NCBI GenBank assembly: GCA_029891345.1
Contig: CM057009.1
Span: 288,434,966 to 288,498,965 of the forward strand
Direction of reading: 5' to 3'
Source: Dryococelus australis
Lineage: Eukaryota; Arthropoda; Insecta; Phasmatodea; Phasmatidae
DNA: 64,000 nt
Shown: piece after piece, positions 11,690-23,098 of the stretch
Numbering within the stretch: position 1 is the stretch's first letter
Layout of the letters: every line of letters starts with the position of its first letter
Position numbers and translations under genes: made by a program
Notes under the pieces: generated by a model
Seen by the model: only the letters and a program-made list of their open reading frames with translations
What the model was told of the DNA's origin: nothing
The model's database searches: none

Positions 11690-11965
11690 GAGTGTTGAAT
11701 CAGCGATAATTGAGCCAACTCAGTGGAAACAGTGAGAATTGGGCAACTGATGATCTCTGACAGATAGATGATTAAAATATTAGTTAAATTTCACAGATTT
11801 ATTTGTCACTTCCCACTGAATGTCAACCATTTCACTGCTAAAAATCACTCGTTCCCAGTTAATTTGCTTGATTCGCCGGTCAGCAGTAGCTTATCAATTG
11901 ACGTTCAGTGAAACACATTTTACTAATTCATATTACTGATTCGGATTTAGAGTGTAGAAATTTAT
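11690..11965. mobile_element. MITE, family K, copy 1
   Basis: Homologous to 57640-57909 over most of its length, including GTTCCCAGTTAATTTGCTTG. The right end GGATTTAGAGTG is the inverse of the CACTCTAA terminus in the other copy. The left terminus is degraded. Confidence 0.65.
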
Positions 11966-12086
11966 ATAGATTTACGGAAACATTTACGGAGATGTAGAGG
12001 TAATTTACGGAATGTCACTTCCCAGTAACGAACAACGGAATTGAGCTCAGTTAATATAAAATAAGGAAACTTCGTATTCTTCTGGC

Positions 12087-12380
12087 TAGAGCTAATGATT
12101 TTTCGCAAATAAATTTGAGTACACGGTAAACTTCAATAATATAAGCATCCAAAAGCAATTTGTCTTTTGTCATTGGTTGCTGTCTGCCTGAGAAGGACTT
12201 TTCTTATTTCACCAGGCCACTCAGAAATCAGCAACATCGGCATGGCTCCTACGTGATTCATGTGCAGACAGTCAACAAGCGTCAAAAAAATAATTCAGCC
12301 AATCAAGATATGTAAACTACCCTACAGTGTTTTGAAATATAACTTGTTTTGAAATATTTTCGCTAAATTTCACTACCCAA
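12087..12380. mobile_element. hAT-like MITE, family F, copy 1
   Basis: About 294 bp, homologous to 40779-41077. It starts TAGAGCTAATGATTTTTCGC, continues with GAGTACACGGTAAACTTCAA and CGTGATTCATGTGCAGACAG, and ends with AAATTTCACTACCC. The TSD is not recognisable. Confidence 0.75.
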
Positions 12381-12892
12381 ACATGGCTTCGGTTTTGAGA
12401 CACGAGCAATGCAGATTATACCTGAAGCGTTTAAAATCACATCTTCACAATACTACTCCGTGTAAAATATTAGAAGTTGAGGTGTAAACCACTCATTTAG
12501 TGCCAGTTACACGATTATTTTGCAAATTCCGCTAGAGGACAAAACCTACTGTATAACACAGTGAAATACGCACACAACGAAATTAAAACTGTTTTTTTTT
12601 GTAACCTCGTTATATAAACCGCAAATAAAACCAAATATCTAATGCTGGGTTGACATTTGCCATTGGTCGACAACTTGAGTGGCACGTTGCAGCTACGCTT
12701 TCAGCCAATAGTTACAGCTGAACGGATCAACAGGCAATCTACAGTGAAGCGATCTCACAGCATAATGGACGTCGCACAGGTTCCAGTAGCCAATTAAATC
12801 ACTAATTGCTCTCAGTCAGTTAAAGTTCGGCGAATTCTAACATGTCTTGAAAATAATAACGCGAATTTTGCAGGTCTCTGCTTATTGCTCAT

Positions 12893-13188
12893 TAGTGGAG
12901 ACACCCGAATTTCGCGAAAAGATTTCGCGACCAGTTGTATTTCATAAAGCTTTAGCTCAGATCTGCTTTCGTAATTGGATGGTTTCCGCGTTACGCGTCT
13001 TTAGGTGTCTGCCCGCGAATCAGAGACACACAGAATGAAGTTACCTAATCCTGATTGGCCAGTTAAGTAGGAGAAGATCTTCTCACAAATTCACGCAGTC
13101 AATAAGTAAAAGAAAACTGTTGGTATTCCGGTAGAATATTGCAATCTAGCATGTGCGGAAATCTTTTCGAGGAATTCGGGTCCCCCTA
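12893..13188. mobile_element. hAT-like MITE, family B, copy 1
   Basis: About 296 bp with TIRs TAGTGGAGACACCCGAATTT(CGCGAAAAGATTT) and the inverse AAATCTTTTCGAGGAATTCG ending CCCCCTA. Related to the elements at 22788, 23703, 26343 and 53969. The 15-bp stretch ending CAGGTCTCTG just upstream looks like the end of another MITE, so this lies next to an older insertion. Confidence 0.8.
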
Positions 13189-13946
13189 GTTATTTGTAGC
13201 TGAATATTCATGAATACCAGAAAAAGACTTCATTGGTCTTGTTTCAAAAATGCGTTAATTTGAAAATAATATCAAAGAAAAGAGAATTTGCAAAAGAATA
13301 TAAAGTATTTATATAAAAATTATTAAATTTTATCTATATAACATTTGTTTATTGAATAAAGGAACATAAACAGATACTCTTTATGGAATAGTTTAAAAAA
13401 TATTGATTATTTACAGTTGAAAACATTGCATTATCACAAAACTATGATAAAAGATTTTCCTTTTATAAAATAAACACTTTTATATATGGATATAAAAATT
13501 TTCCTTGAACGAAAATAAAGCATCAATAATGATATTTAAAATACAAAAATTATTAAGAATTTTATTTCTCACAAAATTCATTAACATAGCCATCACAACA
13601 TCATAGACCGTAAACATATTTTTTTTTAACGCGTAAATTTAAAAGATCATAAACTATGTATATTCATATTAAAACAATTTTAAACTAAAGGATAACATCA
13701 TCATCAAGTAATGTTTCAATTTTTATAACTTTATGAATTATAATCAATTAACTAACTTAAAAAGGTTTTGCGATTATCTAAATATATATATTTAAATTTT
13801 TTGTATGCAGTTAATAAAAAAAAAATTGGAAGTTTTAATTTGTTTCATTTCTAAGATTACTTCAATATCAGCGTTATCAAAATGTATTGAAATGTTATTT
13901 TCACTTCGTATTATAAATACAAAATAATAAATAATTTACTAAAATT

Positions 13947-14272
13947 TTTAAAAATAAGGGATACATAGTTTTATATACAATAAAATTATTTTTTCACGAC
14001 ATAAATTATGTGTTATCCAATCATTCAATTCTATATTATATTTAGTACTAATAATATTTCTATTTAATATTTTATTCGGTTCTAAAACAATATTTTTTGT
14101 TTAAAGTGGTTCATATAAATTTATGGTTTTTCCTAATGATTCCGTATCATATTGACCTTTCGGAATAATAATTTGGTTATTTAGCTTAATAGCAACTATG
14201 ATAATATTATTAATTATATATGGGGTTAAATATGTTGAATGTAATATAATTATAACAACAAAATGTTAATCA
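13947..14272 (-). pseudogene. decayed AT-rich coding stretch, unassigned
   Basis: On the minus strand this reads about 108 codons with a single in-frame stop, ending at TAA near 13947. Codon use is overwhelmingly A/T-ending. The predicted chain is rich in I, N, K and L, as expected for genes of AT-rich viruses, and has a plausible globular pattern (for example PKGQYDTESLGKTINLYEP). A run this open is unlikely in DNA so rich in TAA, though not impossible. No start codon or promoter is supported. I cannot name the protein; the family guess (DNA virus or Polinton-like) comes from the neighbouring fragments. Confidence 0.4.
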
Positions 14273-14997
14273 TGAAGATTATAGTAAAGACATTTTTTTG
14301 TTAATATAGATTATATGTTTATTACTTTAAAACCTTACTAATTCTTACAACAAAATGCATTTATTAAATACAACTGTTTGGGGTGTTTTTGTTTTGATTA
14401 ATAAAATTAACAAAAATAATAAATACATGGTGATTTACTACCAGATAATATTAGGGCTATATTAGTTGGGCCTAGTATTGTAGTAAAATAATTTCGATAC
14501 TTCATTTTTATATAAAGGGTTGGTTAAATTTTAGAAAATAATGTATTAGTTCAAACAATTTTAACCATGTTGTACTAATAAAATATATGTAAATCTGATC
14601 GAACAAAAAAAAAGATATGTTTTAAAATAATTTTGAGGGTTGATTTATTTAGATTCATGTGAAAATATTTCAGAAGTTGTTTTAATAAATTCTATCATTT
14701 GATTTTAGTAAATCAAGATAATATTTTTGAATATTTAATAGAAGAATACATCCATATATTGATTGTTTTTATATAACTAAAAGTTATAATAAAGTTCAAA
14801 ACCAATTAGGAAGAGAGAGACAAATAATTTATCTATACGCACAAAATATTATACTAATTAAAAACATATTTATGATAATTTTGTTGGTGAAAATATGTCA
14901 TATGATAAATTGAAAGTAATTTGTGCTGAATGATAAATCAATATTTAAGTTTTGTTGATGTAGTTATGTATAGGAGTAGTGGAATTTCATATTTGAC

Positions 14998-15078
14998 TGG
15001 GCCACTCAACACCGGCACCGCTCCTATGTGATTCATGTGCAGACAGTTAAGATGTGTCTACGAGTTATTCAGCCAATC
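14998..15078. mobile_element. family-F MITE fragment inside the AT-rich island
   Basis: About 80 bp matching the middle of the family-F elements: GGGCCACTCA, then CCTATGTGATTCATGTGCAG and ATTCAGCCAATC. Both ends are missing. Its GC content stands out from the island. Confidence 0.7.
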
Positions 15079-15121
15079 TTATTGTCGATGAAAAATTTTA
15101 TATATTTTTTAGTAAATATAT

Positions 15122-15840
15122 ATGATAAAAAATGTAAAATATGGTAGAATTAAAAAAAAACCATTATTCATAACATATTGGTTAACATATGTACCTAAAC
15201 ATTTGAACTGTTTTCGTAGTTATCAAAGACCTTCAGGAGAAACAGTTATAATAGATGATAAAATATATATAATTGATTATAAAATTTTAAACCTTATTCA
15301 ATGGCAATACAGTCCAATGATAATATCTTCTATAGAAATAAATGATAATTACAAAATAAATGATGTATAAAGCTGTATCAAAGTACAACGTGTCTATTAT
15401 AAAAAACACATGTCTCAGTAGATGAATGGGCTTTTCAAAGATACAAAAAGGAATTATAAGTGATAGATTTGTACAACTGCTAGATGAATTAGAATCTTGT
15501 TATAGAGATAAAAATGATTTATTATATTATTCCCAAAATTGATACATTTCATAATTATACTAAATATACTAATCGAGTAATTAGAGCAGATAGAAATAAT
15601 TTTGCATAGTTTGGAACATAACGTAATATACATATAAGGAATGACACTTTATATAGAAATGTATAATTAATTAATATGAATACTTAAAATACATTTTCTA
15701 TGTGGGCATTGCCTAAAGAAAACTATTTTTATCTTTAGTTTTAATATTATTTATTAGTATAATAAAGGGGTGATCCAGATCATTATATTTTGTTAATGAA
15801 TAAATTAGCATCTTTAAAATTAAAATGATGTCTGTGTTAA
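15122..15840 (+). pseudogene. decayed AT-rich coding region, several frames
   Basis: The first 82 codons (15122-15370) are open from an ATG, with a basic start and segments such as YWLTYVPKHLNCFRSYQR. Downstream, protein-like stretches occur in different frames: around 15423-15500 (WAFQRYKKEL, then RFVQLLDELESCYRDKNDLL in another frame) and around 15767-15825 (GDPDHYILLMNKLASLKLK). The frame changes and stops mean the region is broken. No family could be assigned from the sequence alone. It probably belonged to the same inserted element as the minus-strand stretch at 13947-14272. Confidence 0.35.
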
Positions 15841-16319
15841 TTTATTTAAAACAATTATCTAAATAATTTATATAAGATTTAATTAAAAGAATTTAATTTT
15901 AAAGTTAGTTTTATATTTATATAAATTTAGCATGCCATTTCGAATTTTTTAATTTAGGTTCTAATATATAATTTCGAAATTTAAGGAAGGGGGATACATT
16001 TTTAAATTTTAATTGGGGTATCTGAATGATTTCATGTTGGATGTTTAATTTTCATTGGATTATATAAATTTTGAACTAATCGAAATAAAACGTCTTTTCT
16101 GAAATATTTAATTTTAGGCAGCAAATATAATTGTTCAAATCTATAATAAAATATTTTTAACTCCAGTTTTTATAGTTATTTTATTAAACCGAAATTTTGA
16201 CGCAAATACGACGAATTACTGCAAAATATTTAGATAACAAATTTTAATTCAATAATTATTCATAAAAATGGTATAGATCACTCAAATTACGTAATACTCG
16301 AAATCATTGTTTCCAACTA

Positions 16320-16885
16320 GCTTGATGTCAGACATGTATATGAGCCAGTAGAGAGAAGAAAATTTTACTGGTTGTTGCAAATTTATTTCGCTATGGCTTA
16401 ACTTCACTTATCCGCACATAACTCACCAGTTGTGCCAACAAATATCTTTTATTGGTCCGCTGTGCCAAAGAGTGTGGCCACCTTTAAGAGCAATAATTGC
16501 TTGACATATTATCCTGAGTATACTCGTTCGCGGACGACGTGTTGCAAATTAGGCGTAATTGTGTTCGGTGCTGTACAAGATCAGAAGCCAGCAGCAATAA
16601 AAACCACACCTTCTTCCTGGGTAACGCTATTGGCTGCTGCTAGCAAACCAAAAAATTTTTATTGGCTCCTGCCGGTGCAACAAACCATTAAAAATTATTT
16701 TCATAGGTGCCATCATGTAGGTTATATCAAGTAAGTACTGCTCGGACCAAAAATATCCACCTTTGCAACATTTTGGTTGAAAAATTAATCCTAAGATAAA
16801 GGGGTTAATAACATTAGCGAATCTAGTGGAGAGTGTATATCAGTTCATCATGCTCAGTCACGCATTTTATGGCGAATTTCGAATG
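16320..16885. other. no gene seen
   Basis: Normal-composition DNA after the AT-rich island. A 100-codon open frame at 16432-16734 is unrecognised and lacks context. Confidence 0.3.
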
Positions 16886-16888
16886 TGA

Positions 16889-17144
16889 GTGATTGAAGAG
16901 GTTTACGAGGATTTTAACAGCGAGGTCTTGAGAGCCCTTGCGGGTGAAGTGAAGTGAGTATGGAGCAGCACCGGAATGAAAGGGCAGGGAAAACGGGAGA
17001 TCCCCGAGAAAACCGCCGACTAGCGGTTACGTCCGGCACGATTCCCACTTCCGAAAATCCGGAATGAATCGGCCGGGTATTGAACCCAGTTCGCCTTGAT
17101 GGGAGGCGAGCAGTCTAACCGCTTAGCAACCATATCCCCTTTGT
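16889..17144 (-). mobile_element. tRNA-derived SINE, copy 4
   Basis: On the minus strand it opens near 17144 with GGTTGCTAAGCGGTTAGACT (A box) and has GGGTTCAATACCC (box B). The body follows with CCGGATTTTCGGAAGTGG, CGGTTTTCTCGGGG and GGGCTCTCAAGACCTCGCTG, ending CTCTTCAATCACT. No convincing TSD was found. Confidence 0.8.
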
Positions 17145-17596
17145 GGAGAAGTTGTTTGTTTTAGCTACACGAAATATTGATAACTTTCTTGTTATTGAAT
17201 GCTCATTTCTTAATGGTCTAAGGTATAGAAAACAGATGAGTGCTGAAAGATTTTATGAACGAACAAATATAAATGTTTGCCCATATGTCACACGGGCACC
17301 ATGCTAAAAGTGTAAGAGGTATATAAAGAAAATTAAACAATCTCCATCACTTTCGAAAAAAAAATTAAACTGTGCATTAGTTAATAAATGATTCAATTGG
17401 CTACCCAGTGAGTCGTTCTTACATATTATTATTAGCCCATCGAAAGACGATCGATTCTAAAGGAAGAGGTTCACCCAGTATATAATTTTTGGAGAACACA
17501 CGGTACCAACAAGATCAGTACATGAGCGAAACAAAATGAATATTGTTTCAATAAGAAAATCATAATATTCTGAAGTCAAGCAAAAATGAATACCCA

Positions 17597-17682
17597 CGCT
17601 TAGTGCAGCTAGGCATTATTCATTTCCGATACTCGAAGACGCTTAGTGTAGCTAGGCATTATTCGTTCCCGATACTTGAAAA
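17597..17682. repeat. tandem duplication, 43 bp x 2
   Basis: CGCTTAGTGCAGCTAGGCAT (17597) is repeated as CGCTTAGTGTAGCTAGGCAT (17640). Both are followed by TATTC and CCGATAC.TGAA. Only a few substitutions separate the copies. Confidence 0.85.
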
Positions 17683-17867
17683 TGTTGTAAAAACGCAGAG
17701 ATTCCGTATTTTGTACGGAGCCCAGTTCCGCGAACGACGCGTTCCTGACCTACCCTACTCGGCACTGAGTTGACCCAAGTCTTGTCAATAGCGGTGCTTG
17801 GTAAATCTGTCGGCGTCTACTGAGGTTTAATCGCGAGTTACCAATTTGTGCTTACAATTACACGCAC

Positions 17868-18170
17868 TGGTAGGTGCACGCGATTTTCGCGAAAAGATTT
17901 CAGGACCAGTTGTACTTTGAACACGTTATTTCATATGCACCTTCGTGGTTGGTGCATCTTAAATGCCACGTGTCTCAAGTCTCTTGCCTGCTAATCATGG
18001 AAGTATCAGTATCAAAGTACTTTATCCTGACTGACCCAGTCCAATTAGAACTGATATTTTCACGTAGACATGTGGCCAGTAACCAAATTAAGTTGTCGTT
18101 GTGGATGTAGGATATTGAAGTATAGAACAAGCATAAATATTTCCGTGAAAAATACTTTACCCTACGCATT
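17868..18170. mobile_element. hAT-like MITE, family B, copy 2 (diverged)
   Basis: The left part GATTTTCGCGAAAAGATTTC then GACCAGTTGTACTTTGAA matches the family-B end. The right part has AAATATTTCCGTGAAAAATA. The interior includes the CCTGACTGACCCAGTC homologue of the GATTGGCCAGTC motif. Confidence 0.6.
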
Positions 18171-18359
18171 GGAAACTCGGAAAAAAGTTTTGAAAACCCT
18201 GTGACTTCTTACTTCTTTTATGGCTGGATGATGTATTTTCACACTTCATACATTTTGCCTACTTCACGTATGCATTCAGTAATTAAGTTGCAGACTCAAA
18301 TGTTGGTCCAGTATAATGTCGAAACCGCTTCAGAACTCACACGTATAAACTAGTAATTA

Positions 18360-18655
18360 ACGCAACCCGTCTCTCCACGAAAATATTTACGCCGTAGCTA
18401 TAATTCGGTGCACTAACTGCACACGAATAGCAGTTTCCCCTTCGTTATTGGCCTGCTGTCTTTCTGTAAAGGCAGTCTGTTACACAAGTGAGCCAATCAG
18501 GACTAAGTTTCTACGATGCTGACCGTCCGTAGTTTTCAGGCAGACCAATAAGACGCCCAGTAATTCGAATAAACCAATAACGGTTTCAGATTTCAGCTAG
18601 TGTCCTAAAACTGAAATAGTCCTCAAATATTTTTACGAAAAAAATGCACCCCTAC
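18360..18655. mobile_element. hAT-like MITE, family B, copy 3 (diverged)
   Basis: The ends read CCACGAAAATATTTACG and, inverted, CAAATATTTTTACGAAAAAA. The interior shares TTATTGGCCTGCTGTCTTTC and GAGCCAATCAGGACTAAGTT with the copy at 23703-23997. Confidence 0.65.
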
Positions 18656-18850
18656 TAATAATAAACGAACTATTACTGGAGACTACACGGACTGCTGAAA
18701 CATAAGAAGTGGTAAAATTTCCAGATATAAATAATCGTCTGCATTATAATGAATGCGTATTAACAATTTGAAGATCATGATAATAGAGAGAAAATTGATT
18801 CCTTTTTGCACAGCTGTTCTATGCCCACTGTCAAATTCAGGTGGCATAAC

Positions 18851-19121
18851 TAGAGGCTCGATAATTTCTTGGGTACATTTCTAGACAAGTTGGAATTCAC
18901 ACACATGTACGTTTATGTAACTTTTTTAATTGGGCGACGTGTTGCTTGAAACCTCCTGGCGATGAATGAGCCAATAACAAACAGGCAATAAATTGTGAGC
19001 CCAACCACGGATTTTACAACCACAACGATCATCAATATACAGTTGATATCTGTATGAGAGTATAAAGGACTGTGAAGTCTAGCCCGCACGTCATTGCACT
19101 CGCGAATTTCTAGGGTCTCTA
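18851..19121 (+). mobile_element. hAT-like MITE, family C, copy 1
   Basis: About 271 bp from TAGAGGCTCGATAATTTC to GAATTTCTAGGGTCTCTA. The interior (TTTCTAGACAAGTTGGAATT, CCAATAACAAACAGGCAATA) closely matches the nested element at 54030-54299. It directly abuts a second element at 19130. Confidence 0.75.
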
Positions 19122-19129
19122 GTAATTAA

Positions 19130-19423
19130 TAGAGACACGGAATTATCGCGAAATCATTTGAGGACAAGCTTGACTCCAAATTCACGTATATTTGACTCAT
19201 TTTTCAATTTGATAGCAATTTTAAAGACACGGGCTAGTGGAATTTGTGCAAATAATTTGTGCTGATAATTTGTGCCAGGGAAAAAAGGGCAAAACACCGT
19301 GCCACTTAGTCCGGGGTAAAATTGGAGCATCAGACAAGGAAAAATTAATAGAATATAGAGTGCACAAAAGATTGTGGAGTCTAGCTTGCTGCCGAATGGA
19401 TCCTCGAAATTTTCGGGTCTAAA
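19130..19423. mobile_element. hAT-like MITE, family D, with perfect TSD
   Basis: A 294-bp element flanked by GTAATTAA on both sides (19122-19129 and 19424-19431). The ends are TAGAGACACGGAATTATCGC and the inverse GAAATTTTCGGGTCTAAA. It inserted one TSD length from the end of the family-C element. A single copy is seen in this window. Confidence 0.8.
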
Positions 19424-19654
19424 GTAATTAATATTAAACACTCCACTCCACTATACGTTAATTACCTAGTATTCAACCCCGGTATTCTAACTATGGCTCT
19501 CATTATATGGACACAGAGTAGATAATTGTACAGAGGCGAAATGGCGTGACGGTTCCTTTTATGTGCGCGTCCCCGTTCTCCGATTGACTGCGCGAGTACA
19601 TGAGGACGGGCCTCGAATCTGATTTGCTACTGCTTTCTGAGATATTTTTTCGTA

Positions 19655-19735
19655 CTTTACTTTTTTAAGTGCCGGTTGGCAAGTAGGTTACCAGTCGCTG
19701 ATTGGTGAACTGCATTCCGACGCGTTACTGGCTAT
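19655..19735. repeat. dispersed repeat, family L
   Basis: GGTTACCAGTCGCTGATTGG and the following CTGCATTCCGACGCG are matched by GAGTTACCAGGAGCTGATTGG-like sequence at about 41870-41925 and, inverted, at about 36995-37060. Class unknown. Confidence 0.55.
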
Positions 19736-20159
19736 AGTCTGTTCACGGTAAATTGTGCATTTTTTAAAGCCCTACGTAAGATCTACTTTGGTGCACATTG
19801 CGTATACCTCCGCATTATGTATAATTAACACGGTCATGGGCCTCGTCACTTTATTCATGCTCTGGTCAAGTGAAATTCTGAAATTATTAGAAAAGTAAAT
19901 AATTTACATATCTGATCATTTTTACACTTCGACGCATAAAAAAAACCGAAACCAAAATGAATAATATTTAGTTATCACAGAAGGTTATCCAGCACTCTCT
20001 ATTCAACGTTAATGTATGGAACTAGTTTCCCTCCATCGTTACCAACTTTACTGGGCGCATGTCTCTCAGTGCGCCCGTTGAAATATATACAGATATCAGC
20101 AGTAATATTTCTCTAAGTTTGTTATCAAAAGTGCTCACTTTATCGTGAACAGCCATTAG
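19732..20159 (+). mobile_element. family-G MITE, copy 2
   Basis: About 428 bp from CTATAGTCTGTTCACGGTAA to TTATCGTGAACAGCCATTAG. The inner TIR portions are TTTAAAGCCCT and AAAAGTGCTCACTTTATCG. Interior landmarks match copies 1, 3 and 4. Confidence 0.8.
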
Positions 20160-20388
20160 GAACGTCATTTAGTTAGCGTGTGCTGCAGGAATGTGCGGAA
20201 TAAGAGGATTTTTCACGCCTGTATACTTAATTACTCTCTGATAAAGATGTAGAGTTATGGACATTAGCTCCTTTGGCACTTGCGTCACGTATTTCAAGAC
20301 TCTATAGATGGGAAAACACAGTGTTGTAAATTTTTTTGTGTACAGAAGGCATGTTAATGCACTTTTCCTTTACGCGTAGCCGTATTAC

Positions 20389-20575
20389 TAGGGACACACG
20401 AATTACGCGAAAATATTTCACGACCAGTCGTATTTCATAACATTTTAGCTCAAATCAACTTGGTGTTTGGATGATTTAGGTGTTCCGCATTTTATGTGAC
20501 TGCCTGCACAGCACAGAAGTGTAGTATCGGAATTATCTAATTCTGATTGGCCAGTCAAGTAAGGAAACAGACGAT
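20389..20575. mobile_element. hAT-like MITE, family B, copy 4 (truncated)
   Basis: Starts TAGGGACACACGAATTACGC then GAAAATATTTCACGACCAGT. It matches the 12893 copy through CTAATTCTGATTGGCCAGTC, then breaks off where the tandem array begins. Confidence 0.7.
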
Positions 20576-20589
20576 TTTGATGAGTATAG

Positions 20590-22510
20590 CTAACATTGTC
20601 AGCTAAAATTGTTATATGGCCGCCATTTCGAAAAAAAAAAGTGTGTCTGAACCTTTCAAAATTTTTATCAGTTTACATAGTCTGCGATAGTGCTGATTGT
20701 TACCCAAATTTGCTATAACTCGGTTGTTTTTTGGTGATCACATAATTTTGCTTTGTCAAGTAATACTATTTTACAAAAGGGCTGACAAAAAGAGATTTAG
20801 AGTGTACAGATTTGATTAATGTAATATATACAGCAATCATATAAAGATTTATAGGAATAAATTTAGTGGTTTCGACGATATAACATAGGCCCACAAAATT
20901 AAAATAGCTATATGGCCACCATTTTGAAAATAAGTGTCTGACATACATAAAACTTATCAGCTAACATTACCTACCGCAGTACTACTTGTATGCCATATTT
21001 GGTAGATATCGGCCAATTGTTTCCCGAGATATGACATAAAACTTATCAGCTAACATTACCTACCGCAGTACTACTTGTATGCCATATTTGGTAGACATCG
21101 GTCAATTGTTTCCCGAGATATGACATAAAAACCTTATTTATTCGTGTTACACTATCTTTCATAATGGAGGACAAAAGAGTCTACTTGTAGACACATTTGA
21201 TATTTGTTTTATATACTCCCACCATACAAAGTTAAGTTGGAATTGATTGAATGTTTTCGAAGATATAGCATACTAGGGCTACCTCAAATAGCTATATTTC
21301 CGCCATTTTGAAAATAAGTGTCTTAAATACTTGAAACCTGTTTCTACATATGAACTGTGGCAGTACTACTGGATTGCCGGATTGGTTAGAAATATTTAGG
21401 TTGTTTCCCGAGAAATAACACAAAAACTTGATTAATTCATGTAGCACTATCATACAGAATGTCGAAAAATTTGCTGTTTTTTGTATATTTGATGCTTGTA
21501 ATAGATACTGTCAACGTACAAAATTTGAAGTAAATTGGTCAAATGATATGGTAGTAATACCAAATAAACTATAAATATTTCAAATGATGCCATGTTGAAA
21601 ATAAGAGCAAAATAATCTTTAATTGCTTATTTTTACCTCGCCTATCGTAGTACTTAATACGGGCCAAATTTGACGAAAATTGGTTGAATAGTTTTTGAGT
21701 TATAATGTAAAATATTTATTCTTATATGCAGCTCTATCTTACAATATGGCGAAAGAAAGTGGTTGTATAACTTATGTTTGTAGTACATACTGTTAGTGTA
21801 CAAAATTTGGTTGAAATTGGCCAAAGGGTATGGAATTTATAACAAATAAATCTAAAATATTTGTAATGGCGTTATTTTGAAAATAAGTGCCTAATGAAGT
21901 TTATTTACTGATATTTACTTGCCCTATCATAGTATTACCTACTTGCCAACTTTGAATAAAATCGGTTGAGTTGTTTTCGAGATATAATATGAAGGCTTTA
22001 TTTTTTATGTGACGCTATCTTCCAAATTGGAGGGAAAAAAATTGTTTGTTGGTTGGCTTATGTAATACTCTTTATAGATCCTGTTAGCGTATAAAATTTG
22101 GTTGAAATTGGCCAAACGGTGTGGTAGTAGGCCTAATGGCAAATAAACCTTAAAATTTGTATGGCAGCCATTATGGAAATAAGTGTCTACTTAAGTTCAA
22201 TGGCTTACTTTTACCTGACCAATAAAACTATTATTTACGTGCTAAATTTGGCTAAAACAGGTTGAGTAGTTTCCGAGATATAATAGTTTTCGAGATACAA
22301 CGCAAATTTTTTTTTTCACGTGGCCCTAACTTCCAAAGTGGCGAACGAACAACAATATTCCCCTATGAATTTAATGCTTACATTTTGCGCTGTCAGATTG
22401 CAATATATGGTTAAAATCGGCTGAATCTTATCCGAGATTTGACGTAGCCTATCGCCCTTTATTTTAACGTGGCCGCCATTTTGAAAGTAAGTGCCCAGCT
22501 TAGGTAAAAA
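20590..22510. repeat. old tandem array, period about 290 bp
   Basis: A landmark of the form GCCATTTTGAAAATAAGTGTCT recurs, with decay, near 20618, 20915, 21300, 21590, 21873, 22168 and 22475. Spacing is 283-307 bp, except one interval of 385 bp that contains an 89-bp internal duplication. Between landmarks each unit has a GGCAGTACTACT-like segment, an ATTTGG..GAAATTGG segment and a TTTCCGAGATATAA segment. Units differ strongly, so the array is old. It is not a simple microsatellite and has no coding potential. Confidence 0.75.
20945..21129. repeat. recent 89-bp tandem duplication inside the array
   Basis: ACATAAAACTTATCAGCTAA at 20945 recurs at 21034. The copies differ at only about two positions (GATATCGGCC versus GACATCGGTC), so this is much younger than the surrounding 290-bp array. 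Confidence 0.9.
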
Positions 22511-22787
22511 ACTATAAACGACAAGGACCCTTTTATTAGTACTATCTGTTTTCCAAGTTCGGTGAAATTCGTCCTACGCCCTAAAAAATTGAAGGGTTTT
22601 TGGGGACACACATGCACAGACACACACACATAAAAAACACTAACACACCTAAAGGAAAATAATCTGATGAGCCTATATTTCTCTCAGAAAGTAGGCCAAA
22701 AAGTGATTAATTATTTTATGCAAACAGCTACAAAGGTGATAACAGGAACCGAATACCTATCATATAGATTTCGTTAAGTGTCTCAAG

Positions 22788-23098
22788 CTATACCCGAATT
22801 TCGTGAAAAGATTTCCGCACATGCTTGATTTCAATATCCCGCGAGCGTGCCAGCAGTTTCTTTTTGCTTATTGGCGGCGTGTGTCTATGAGAAGACATTT
22901 TCTTAGTTAATTGACCAATCAGAAATAAGTTACCCCGATACTCTTTGGTTCGTGGCCAGACATTAAGATGCGTAACATCTAGATAATCCAATCACAAAAG
23001 TGGATCTGAGCTTAAGTGTTATGAAATACAACTGGTCGTGAAATATTTTCGAAATACAACTGGTCGTGAAATATTTTCTCGAAATTGCCCTGTTGCCC
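22788..23098. mobile_element. hAT-like MITE, family B, copy 5
   Basis: The left end has ACCCGAATTTCGTGAAAAGA; the right end has ATATTTTCTCGAAATTGCCC. The interior matches the 26343 copy, including AATCACAAAAGTGGATCTGA. A 28-bp segment starting GAAATACAACTGGTCGTGAA is exactly duplicated in tandem (23023-23050 and 23051-23078). Confidence 0.8.

Larger units (their letters stand above)
13240..16320. other. AT-rich island with decayed coding stretches; possible old DNA-virus or Polinton-type insertion
   Basis: About 3.1 kb far more AT-rich than the flanks and free of the usual MITEs except one fragment at 14998-15078. Despite many stop codons, several stretches read like protein. On the minus strand, about 13947-14272 is open for over 100 codons with one internal stop. 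Further minus-strand sequence near 14440-14480 includes a GPTN tetrapeptide. On the plus strand, 15122-15370 is open for 82 codons, and fragments in shifting frames continue to about 15840. The two strands diverge from about 14.5-15.1 kb. GPTN resembles the start of a P-loop in packaging-type ATPases of some DNA viruses and Polintons, but the rest of the motif is not intact. A broken, non-functional insertion is the best reading; family unassigned. Confidence 0.4.

Noticed and set aside
13240-16320. Nuclear copy of mitochondrial DNA
   Set aside because: AT-richness fits, but no mitochondrial protein, rRNA or tRNA sequence could be recognised.
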